This document shows, piece by piece, positions 1 to 6,051 of a stretch of 6,104 bases of DNA. The DNA is taken from NCBI GenBank assembly GCA_934098295.1, contig CAKONV010000037.1:1-6104 (forward strand), given 5' to 3'. A model generated the notes under the pieces. The model saw only the letters and a list, made by a program, of their open reading frames with translations. It did not search any database and had not been told where the DNA came from. Every line of letters begins with the position of its first letter. Position 1 is the first letter of the stretch. The position numbers and the translations under genes are program-made. This DNA is from an uncultured Bacilli bacterium (lineage in GTDB: Bacteria; Bacillota_I; Bacilli_A; ML615J-28; CAG-313).

Positions 1-53
1 GATAATAAAATGTTATCAGTCTATGGAACGTAGTAAAACAATTAGAAAAGCCG

Positions 54-59
54 TATAAT
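54..59 (+). promoter_or_regulatory. Candidate -10 box in left repeat arm
   Basis: A perfect TATAAT lies at 54-59. No convincing -35 hexamer is found: the sequence 17 bp upstream (31-36, TAGTAA) matches TTGACA at only 3 of 6 positions, and there is no TG extension. Initiation about 7 bp downstream would leave a leader of only about 14 nt before the ATG at 80, with the ribosome binding site almost at the 5' end. The promoter is therefore either weak or activator-dependent, or the real promoter lies outside the window and this motif is incidental. Confidence 0.4.
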
Positions 60-69
60 GGTAGATTAT

Positions 70-74
70 GGAGG
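70..74 (+). promoter_or_regulatory. RBS fixing the start of the STAND nuclease gene
   Basis: GGAGG lies 5 nt before the ATG at 80-82, which is ideal spacing. It overlaps the upstream in-frame ATG at 68-70, which has no ribosome binding site of its own. This favours 80 over 68 as the start and removes four residues (MEED) that would otherwise be read from the binding site itself. Confidence 0.85.
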
Positions 75-79
75 AAGAT

Positions 80-3000
80 ATGAAAAAAAAACGTTTATTA
101 TGTTGGGAAAAAATACAAGGAAATGGAATTGCATTTGAATTTATTATACAAAAATTATTAAAAGTAATGTTCCCTTTAGAAAAATATCAGCATACAAAAG
201 AAACTAGAGATGGCGGAAAAGATTTTGTATGTATTACTCAAAATACAGATCACTATTGGGCGGAATGTAAGAACTATTCTGCCAATCTTGCACTAAGTGA
301 TGTTGCTAAAACTTTTGTCATGGCAATAGCAGAGGATATTAAAAAAGTAATGATATTTTCCGTTTCTCCTTTTACTGAAATTGCTTTACAAGAAATCAAT
401 CAATTCACAAATAAAATTCAATATGAACTGAAAATCTATGATGGTTATGCTTTAGATGCACTAATGTATCAATATATTAACAAAATTGATATATCCAACG
501 AGTTTAAAGAAGATTTTTTATTAACATACACTCCGTTGAAAGATATAACTGCATTTTCATATGTTACACGAAATGATTTTATAGATGAACTTCCAGAAAG
601 ACATTTTTATGTTGGTGATCTTATTACGTATAATGTTTTTTTTAAGAACAATACGCCTTGTACCCAAAAATTGAAGTATACATTTGACAAAGAGCAAATT
701 CCGGCTGGATTATTTTTAATAACGCCTGACGAAGTATTCGAAAATGCTTCTATTGTATTGGAACCTGGAAGTTACATACAATATAGTTTTAAATTTCGAA
801 TATTGAATTATCAAAATACATTTAAATTATTTGACATTTGTTACAAAACAGATAAATCAGAAGAGTTATTAGATGGAAAGTTAATTCAGTGTGATTGGAT
901 AGCAGAAGTATCTCTTCTAGGAAAAAGCCGAGAATATTTAGAACTTCTAAAACAAGACTGTATAGGTAATCTAGAGGTTTCGATTTTAAACTTATATGGT
1001 CATAGTGGTGTTGGGAAAAGTCGGTTGATAAAAGAAATACGTAATGCTTATCAAGATAATAATTATAAAACTATTTTTCTTCCGGTTCATGAGACCAGAG
1101 ATAATGGAGCAGTTTTAATTCGTAAAATCATATCAACAATAAAAAAAATCCCATACATTCCGGGTAATAGTGTAAAAGTAAATAATAAAGCTTTAGTATA
1201 TCAAGTCTTGTATAATACTAATTATAATATCTTAAAAAATTTGGATATTATCGTAGAATTAATTTATGAAACATTAGATAACCAAAAACAATTAATATTG
1301 ATTATTGATGATTTGCAATTTGCAGATTCATTACTAGTAACATTTGTAAAGCGAATTTTAAGTTCTGCTAATAATAAAATTGTGCTTGTAACTGGGTTTA
1401 ACAAAGATTATATATATCCAGGAACTAATGTACAAAAATTATTTAATCAAATTAAGTCATATAGTAAGCCTAATCAAAATTTAAAATTAAGTGACTTTGA
1501 TTCTACTATTGCAAAACAATATATTTACAATTGCCTTGATAAAAAACTGTTAGTCGAAAATCGATTAAGCAACACAATTAATATGTTTATTGAGAATGTG
1601 GGAACCAATCCGTTGATATTACATCAAACCATCTTGTATTTGGCTCAAAAACATATATTCGAAAAAAATGGAACTTTTTTCTATATTAAAGACATAGAAA
1701 AATTTCACCAAATAATAAGAACACTTACGCCAAAACTTAAAAGTTTATTATCTCGGAGACATAAGGCTTTGAATGAAAATTTATCGGAGAAGAATTATGA
1801 ATTTTATCTGATAATAACTAAGATTTTATCGGTTTTTCATCGACTTTCTACTGATACATTTAGAAAAATGTTCGGTTATAAAACAGAAAACACGATTTCG
1901 CAATTAATGTCATTAGGTTTGATTAAATATAATGATATAGGTGATATTGTATTTTATCATCAGAAATTAGAATCTTTTTATTTTTACTTACATATTGATA
2001 GGTACGTTATTTTGAAAATTTCAAATATTGTTAATTTTTTGCCCACTAATTTCTTTCATGAAAAGTTTATTTTGAAAGAGCAGGCTAATAACATAACAGA
2101 AAATGATTACATGGAAGCTTTACAACATTTGAATGATGTAGATTATAACAATGAGTTACGTTTTCTTGATGCATTATATCGTTTGAGAAACTCATTTCAG
2201 ATAACGGACTTATGGTTTCTTACTATTACAGAGCATTATTATACTGTTGTACAAAATCATAAGGGGATAAAATACAAGCTAAAAGATTACGAGACAACGG
2301 TAAAAAATTTACTGATAAGTGCAAATGAATATAAAGATTTTGCCTCTCTTTTATGGAGAATCACTTTAACTTGTGTAAATGCTTTTATACAGCTACACAA
2401 AGAATCTCAAGCACTCGAATTACTTGTAGAATTTGAGAAAAAAATTGAATACTTCATATGCACTAATTCAGACAAGAAAAATATAATGTCTGCTTTATTT
2501 AACAGATACGGAGTGATATATAATACATTTAATAATTATCCACAAGCAAAATATTGCTATAAAAAGTCCTTAAAGTTAGGACTTGAAATACATGATAAAT
2601 ATAAAATAATTGAAGCTTACGCAGATTACGGTTATTTATTTTATGATAAAAGTAATTCCCTTTGGAAAACTTTGTATTATTGGACAAAGATGTTTTCCTT
2701 CTTTAAAAAACAGCATTTAGATCAATATGAGTATTTAATGCCAAAATGTTATTACCATAAGATTTATGTATTTCTTTTGTTAAAAAAATATTCATGGGCT
2801 GATAAACTTTTAAGGAAGTACAAAGAATTATATTGGACACAAACTCAAGGATACTATAAAATTAAAATTTTATTTATGGATATTCTTGTGCAAATGCTTA
2901 AAGTTACAAATACACAAGAAGCTGATTGTGAAGAAATTTGTTTTTTGTTAAATCGTGTCGAAGATGAATGTATAAGTATGGGAACAGTGAGAGAATATTA

Positions 3001-3334
3001 TAAAGTTTTTTATTTAAAAGCATTATATTATCTCTATTTTGAAATTTCAATTGAGGATGCATATGAAAATTTAAAAATCACATATAACCTTTTATATGAC
3101 ATATGCGGGGGCTCCGAATACTTATTACAAAGAAATAGCCCAATATTAAAACAACTAAACTATTTAATTTTAAAGTGCGAAAGCAAAAGTATAAATTTGG
3201 AATGTTCCTTTTTTTCAGATTTCGAAATTCAGAAATTCAACAAAAAAATGGAGCATGCTTTTAAAAACGGTGGAGATAAATACGAACTACCACTTAAAAG
3301 CAAAAATGGACTAATTATTTTTCCTAAACTATAA
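80..3334 (+). CDS. Mrr-like nuclease / STAND NTPase / TPR protein, candidate antiphage defence
   Basis: This 1084-aa protein probably senses a phage or stress ligand through its C-terminal repeats, oligomerises with ATP and cuts DNA with its N-terminal nuclease. Residues about 12-110 resemble the Mrr/PD-(D/E)XK fold: GIAFEF with Glu20, GGKD with Asp48, and ECK (Glu62, Lys64). Residues about 155-275 look beta-rich, like an Ig-type sandwich, and I do not recognise them. The NTPase follows: Walker A GHSGVGKS (307-314), Walker B LILIIDD (Asp410-Asp411) and the STAND-type GTNPL at 508-512. A winged-helix-like segment (about 570-640) leads into a long helical tail with TPR-like repeats, clearest at about 805-875. 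No signal peptide or membrane segment is seen, so it is probably cytoplasmic. The architecture matches Avs-type or other nuclease-STAND defence proteins; the exact family is not assigned. The start at 80 is set by GGAGG at 70-74. The leader is shared with the facing glycosyltransferase operon. Confidence 0.85.
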   Translation: MKKKRLLCWEKIQGNGIAFEFIIQKLLKVMFPLEKYQHTKETRDGGKDFVCITQNTDHYWAECKNYSANLALSDVAKTFVMAIAEDIKKVMIFSVSPFTEIALQEINQFTNKIQYELKIYDGYALDALMYQYINKIDISNEFKEDFLLTYTPLKDITAFSYVTRNDFIDELPERHFYVGDLITYNVFFKNNTPCTQKLKYTFDKEQIPAGLFLITPDEVFENASIVLEPGSYIQYSFKFRILNYQNTFKLFDICYKTDKSEELLDGKLIQCDWIAEVSLLGKSREYLELLKQDCIGNLEVSILNLYGHSGVGKSRLIKEIRNAYQDNNYKTIFLPVHETRDNGAVLIRKIISTIKKIPYIPGNSVKVNNKALVYQVLYNTNYNILKNLDIIVELIYETLDNQKQLILIIDDLQFADSLLVTFVKRILSSANNKIVLVTGFNKDYIYPGTNVQKLFNQIKSYSKPNQNLKLSDFDSTIAKQYIYNCLDKKLLVENRLSNTINMFIENVGTNPLILHQTILYLAQKHIFEKNGTFFYIKDIEKFHQIIRTLTPKLKSLLSRRHKALNENLSEKNYEFYLIITKILSVFHRLSTDTFRKMFGYKTENTISQLMSLGLIKYNDIGDIVFYHQKLESFYFYLHIDRYVILKISNIVNFLPTNFFHEKFILKEQANNITENDYMEALQHLNDVDYNNELRFLDALYRLRNSFQITDLWFLTITEHYYTVVQNHKGIKYKLKDYETTVKNLLISANEYKDFASLLWRITLTCVNAFIQLHKESQALELLVEFEKKIEYFICTNSDKKNIMSALFNRYGVIYNTFNNYPQAKYCYKKSLKLGLEIHDKYKIIEAYADYGYLFYDKSNSLWKTLYYWTKMFSFFKKQHLDQYEYLMPKCYYHKIYVFLLLKKYSWADKLLRKYKELYWTQTQGYYKIKILFMDILVQMLKVTNTQEADCEEICFLLNRVEDECISMGTVREYYKVFYLKALYYLYFEISIEDAYENLKITYNLLYDICGGSEYLLQRNSPILKQLNYLILKCESKSINLECSFFSDFEIQKFNKKMEHAFKNGGDKYELPLKSKNGLIIFPKL

Positions 3335-3389
3335 AACTTTTGTAAGGATATTCTTATAGTATCGTTAGCATAAAAAAATACTAATGTTG

Positions 3390-3417
3390 TTGCCAAGAAC
3401 AATATTTAAGATATAAT
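3390..3417 (+). promoter_or_regulatory. Promoter-like sequence inside the convergent intergenic region
   Basis: TTGCCA (3390-3395) is followed after 16 bp by a perfect TATAAT (3412-3417), 11 of 12 matches to the housekeeping consensus. It points rightward, toward the hairpin at 3549-3609 and the 3' end of the glycosyltransferase operon, with no gene on that strand downstream in the window. It could drive a small RNA or an antisense transcript. In DNA this AT-rich a chance match is possible. Confidence 0.35.
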
Positions 3418-3548
3418 GCCTGTGCGAATTTATATTTGAATGTTTTTGGTAAGGATATTATGCACTTTTACTGAATTTAGAATTTAACAGATGTGTTCCG
3501 TTTTGCTTCTGTTTAGCATATAAAATTCGGATTAAAGTTTAGCAAGTA

Positions 3549-3609
3549 ATAATAAATATATTGGAGTTTCACAACAAAATATGCGTTTCATCTCCAATAT
3601 ATTTATTAT
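3549..3609. terminator. 18-bp perfect hairpin at the 3' end of the glycosyltransferase operon
   Basis: Bases 3549-3566 are perfectly complementary to 3592-3609, leaving a 25-nt loop. On the minus strand the structure begins 6 nt after the TAA of the second glycosyltransferase gene, as expected for a terminator or a 3'-protecting stem. The stem is AT-rich apart from a CTCC/GGAG tip, and no clear U-tract follows on either strand, so it is not a canonical intrinsic terminator. It may act in both directions between the convergent units. Alternatively it is a tiny palindromic insertion: GCAAGT occurs at both sides (3542-3547 and 3611-3616). Confidence 0.6.
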
Positions 3610-3615
3610 GGCAAG

Positions 3616-4719
3616 TTAATTTTCTATTACATCTAAAAGTTTTCGAACGGTTCCATGTCGATCTACCACAACATCGTATATAATATTATTAGAGCGTAAT
3701 TCTTTCCAAAAGTGATTATTTTCCAATGAGGTAAATAAATCCACAAAATACACAAACGGGTAATTATTTCGATAAATATCCGTATGTACCCTTTTCATAA
3801 GATCTATTTCGGTTTCGTCACGTACATCACTTGAATACTGATATATTTCTATAATATTTGTATCCATTATTTCCTCTAACTGTTTCTTGAACCATATGTA
3901 ATTATTTAAGGATGAAAGATTTAACATTATATACTGTGTAGATACTTTATTCTTTTTGCTAAACCTTTCATAACTCTTTTTAAGAAAAAAATTAATGTCT
4001 ATTTTCATTTTGGAAAACATTTTAGCCATGAACATTGCATAACAATCACTTTTTAATAGGGGAACAATTCGATTTGAAGCGTTGCCCCTATGATAGGCTA
4101 GGGACTTGGCACATCCCATAACCTTATATCCTTTTTCTGCAAGCCGGATGCATAAATCAATGTCTGAATAGGATATGTTACAATATTCTGAAAACCCGCC
4201 TATTTCAAGAAAAAACTGTTTATTAACTAAACAACTAGCTGTACATACTGCTTGAAAATTTTGTGTCTTTATTTCTTCTGATATAAGTTCTTGTCCTTTA
4301 TAAATTTGAGCCCAATTATATCCTGAAAAGCCAAGACCAAAATCTTTAATTCTATTAGTAGACATTTCTAGTAATGCAGAACCTACAATACCTATTTTGC
4401 TATCTGATTCATACAAATTTGTAATAGCTTCAAACCATCCTGGTAAGTGATATGTGTCCGCATCAATAAGTAATACATTTTCACTTTGTATAAACTGCAT
4501 ACCATAATTAACACAAAATGGATAATACAAACTATGTTCGATTTTAATGATTTTTACCCTATCATATTTAAATGATATATCAATTTCTTTTTCATCTTCG
4601 TTATTTGCAATTATTATAATAGGAACGCTTTTTGGTGTTGTCCTAATTAGACTATTAATACATATATTTAAAAAAAGTTTGTTGCTATGAAATGGAATTA
4701 AAATCTCATAAGAATTCAT
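3616..4719 (-). CDS. Family-2 glycosyltransferase, second gene of operon
   Basis: This 367-aa protein probably transfers a sugar from a nucleotide-sugar donor in the cytoplasm; donor and acceptor cannot be told. The GT-A fold is visible: the first strand EILIPFHS (5-12), a DAD metal-binding motif in LLIDADTYH (Asp86, Asp88), the acceptor-side SDIDLCIRL (Asp186, Asp188) and YHRG with His210. The early acidic donor-binding position reads ANNED (38-42) rather than the usual D-D, a mild deviation. Residues about 235-367 form a C-terminal extension I do not recognise. No membrane segment or signal peptide is seen. The start is placed at 4719 rather than the in-frame ATG at 4743 because AAAGGAG lies 6 nt upstream. 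The gene overlaps the preceding glycosyltransferase by 14 bp, so translation is probably coupled and the two enzymes may act in sequence on one acceptor. It is presumably transcribed from the leader in the right repeat arm. Confidence 0.88.
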   Translation of the reverse strand: MNSYEILIPFHSNKLFLNICINSLIRTTPKSVPIIIIANNEDEKEIDISFKYDRVKIIKIEHSLYYPFCVNYGMQFIQSENVLLIDADTYHLPGWFEAITNLYESDSKIGIVGSALLEMSTNRIKDFGLGFSGYNWAQIYKGQELISEEIKTQNFQAVCTASCLVNKQFFLEIGGFSEYCNISYSDIDLCIRLAEKGYKVMGCAKSLAYHRGNASNRIVPLLKSDCYAMFMAKMFSKMKIDINFFLKKSYERFSKKNKVSTQYIMLNLSSLNNYIWFKKQLEEIMDTNIIEIYQYSSDVRDETEIDLMKRVHTDIYRNNYPFVYFVDLFTSLENNHFWKELRSNNIIYDVVVDRHGTVRKLLDVIEN

Positions 4720-6025
4720 AATATACTCCTTTCGTACTTTCATATGGTGTGTCTGGTAAACTAGTTTTTACACTATAATATGTTCCAAAGTCTTCAAATA
4801 TAAAATCAGCTATTTTGACAGGATAAGTTTCAAAAATACGAGGATGCAATTGACATTTTTTTTCAATATTGCTTCCCCAAGTTATTGATGGAATTAGTTT
4901 TCGCTTATATATACATACATGTTCAGCAATTCTACAAGCTTCCTGTAATAACACTGCTAAAATTGGAGAAGGATAATTAAAAACAAACATGGATAAATAA
5001 CATTTTTCGAATTGTTTATTTTTAACAGGTATTCCAACACCAATATACTTCCAAATATATTTTTTCCCGTTTTGAACAGCTACTACATTTCCTTTCGGAA
5101 ATTCCGGAGATAATGCATTTACATAAATTGTATTATTTTCTAACTGAAGCGGTATTTCTTGTTTCAGATTTTTATGCATATATTTTATATACTCCATAAT
5201 TGATATTAATTCTGCTAGATTACAAAAACGATAATTAAGTTCCCATTCCATGAAACCATTATATTTCTTTAAACAGTGTATGAAATTATAGGCATTTTGC
5301 TCATAATTTTTATATCGATTCCTAGCATGTGGCATATGGAAAAGTTGAGCTTCAGGTACAAATTCTAAGCGGCCATATTTTTTTAGTCTAAAAGTCAAGT
5401 CAATATCTTCCATTCCCCATCCAAAAAGGGACTCATCAAATTGACCAGCTTGTAAAAAAGGCCCCCTTTTTATCCCCATACATATTCCATAAAAAAAACA
5501 CCAATTATATTTATTTTGTAAAGTGTTTATAGAAATCCTTCTTCGATAATCTTTCACATAATATTTTTTGCAAAGCATTTCAAGGGTCCCTTCTTTAAGA
5601 TGTTTATAAAAATCATCTTTATACACCAACTTAAGTTGTAAAGGTGCTATTGACATACAGTCTGCATATGGAGTGACACATACTACATTTTCTTTTGTAA
5701 GCTTTTTTCGTAGCAACTGTATACAATCATCGTAGAAATAAGCGTCTCCATCTAAAAAAAGAAGATAATCATAATTTGCATGTTGAACACCAAGATTTCT
5801 ATTATAGGATAAATTATGAGGATGCGTTGTGTTTTGAATTATTTTACATTTTGCATCAATATGTTTTAATAATTTTTTGTAATTGTTATATTCAGAATGA
5901 TCATCTACAACAATAATTTCATCTTGTTCAGCTTTATACTTCTTTATGCTTGTAATGCATTCATCTATATATGTATTATTGTGATTCAATACAATAATTG
6001 AAAAATATTTTTGTTGCATATGCAT
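4706..6025 (-). CDS. Family-2 glycosyltransferase with GWGxED motif, first gene of operon
   Basis: This 439-aa protein is a GT-A glycosyltransferase. The N-terminal strand YFSIIVLNHNN (7-17) leads to IIVVDDHSE with Asp41-Asp42 for the nucleotide, then LFLDGD with Asp92 and Asp94 for metal and sugar phosphate. GWGMEDIDL (202-210) is the acceptor/base region typical of galactosyltransferase-like C domains (Glyco_transf_7C type), and LFHMPH has His230 and His233. The catalytic part ends near residue 260. The remaining 180 residues are a separate C-terminal region I do not recognise. No signal peptide or transmembrane helix is evident. The start at 6025 follows GGAGG with 5-nt spacing; the upstream ATG at 6037 lies inside the binding region and is rejected. 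The leader and ATG are identical to those of the convergent STAND gene. The stop codon lies within the next gene, whose ribosome binding site is inside this gene's last codons. The sugar donor and target are unknown. Confidence 0.9.
   Translation of the reverse strand: MHMQQKYFSIIVLNHNNTYIDECITSIKKYKAEQDEIIVVDDHSEYNNYKKLLKHIDAKCKIIQNTTHPHNLSYNRNLGVQHANYDYLLFLDGDAYFYDDCIQLLRKKLTKENVVCVTPYADCMSIAPLQLKLVYKDDFYKHLKEGTLEMLCKKYYVKDYRRRISINTLQNKYNWCFFYGICMGIKRGPFLQAGQFDESLFGWGMEDIDLTFRLKKYGRLEFVPEAQLFHMPHARNRYKNYEQNAYNFIHCLKKYNGFMEWELNYRFCNLAELISIMEYIKYMHKNLKQEIPLQLENNTIYVNALSPEFPKGNVVAVQNGKKYIWKYIGVGIPVKNKQFEKCYLSMFVFNYPSPILAVLLQEACRIAEHVCIYKRKLIPSITWGSNIEKKCQLHPRIFETYPVKIADFIFEDFGTYYSVKTSLPDTPYESTKGVYYEFL
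4726..4732 (-). promoter_or_regulatory. RBS of second glycosyltransferase, inside the first gene
   Basis: On the minus strand AAAGGAG sits 6 nt before the ATG at 4719 and within the last codons of the upstream glycosyltransferase. It decides the start at 4719 rather than 4743, which has no comparable site, and implies translational coupling between the two enzymes. Confidence 0.8.
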
Positions 6026-6030
6026 ATCTT

Positions 6031-6035
6031 CCTCC
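6031..6035 (-). promoter_or_regulatory. RBS fixing the start of the first glycosyltransferase
   Basis: On the minus strand GGAGG stands 5 nt before the ATG whose first base is 6025. A second in-frame ATG two codons later would have 11-nt spacing and is less likely. Confidence 0.85.
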
Positions 6036-6045
6036 ATAATCTACC

Positions 6046-6051
6046 ATTATA
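6046..6051 (-). promoter_or_regulatory. Candidate -10 box in right repeat arm
   Basis: This TATAAT on the minus strand mirrors the left-arm copy and likewise lacks a good -35 partner. The single base that differs between the arms lies immediately upstream of the expected -35 position, so the two arms could differ slightly in strength if this promoter is real. Confidence 0.4.

Larger units (their letters stand above)
1..82 (+). repeat. Left arm of 82-bp terminal inverted repeat (leader, RBS and ATG)
   Basis: Bases 1-82 match the reverse complement of 6023-6104 at 81 of 82 positions. The only difference is base 30 (G here, A in the other arm read in the same direction). Identity ends sharply at base 82, the G of the start codon at 80-82; the next bases differ completely (AAA here, CAT in the other arm). 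The arm contains a TATAAT box, a GGAGG ribosome binding site and an ATG, so it is a complete translation-initiation leader. Because the window edge coincides with the repeat edge, the repeat may continue outside. Possible roles are a recombination site for inversion, a shared leader of a gene family, or a recent duplication. The repeat is seen directly; its role is inferred. Confidence 0.97.
3335..3615. other. Convergent intergenic region without a gene
   Basis: These 281 bp lie between the stop codons of the two convergent units. Short open frames on both strands are at most about 20 codons and lack properly spaced ribosome binding sites, so no gene is called. The stretch holds a promoter-like pair (3390-3417), a long hairpin (3549-3609), an 11-bp direct repeat GTAAGGATATT (3342-3352 and 3449-3459), TTAGCATA twice (3365-3372 and 3513-3520) and GTTTAGCA twice (3511-3518 and 3537-3544). 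No classical GC-rich hairpin followed by a U-tract is seen directly after the STAND gene. Confidence 0.8.

Noticed and set aside
68..79. Upstream ATG at 68 giving MEED at the N-terminus of the STAND protein, with the identical MEEDM on the first glycosyltransferase
   Set aside because: The shared residues are read from the ribosome binding site inside the inverted repeat. GGAGG is correctly spaced for the ATG at 80 (and at 6025 on the minus strand), and no binding site precedes the outer ATGs, so this is not a shared protein motif.
3357..3403. Intrinsic terminator on the minus strand: TTGTT/AACAA stem followed by seven T
   Set aside because: The stem is only 5 bp and AT-rich, and the T-run is separated from it by several bases, so support is too weak to call.
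3535..3594. 19-codon minus-strand ORF beginning MKRIFCC, as a possible modified peptide for the glycosyltransferases
   Set aside because: GGAG touches the ATG with no spacer, the ORF runs through the hairpin loop and stem, and there is no leader-peptide-like composition, so it is probably chance.
4720..4743. Longer start for the second glycosyltransferase at 4743
   Set aside because: The extra eight residues are encoded by the ribosome binding site region of the 4719 start, and no binding site precedes 4743.
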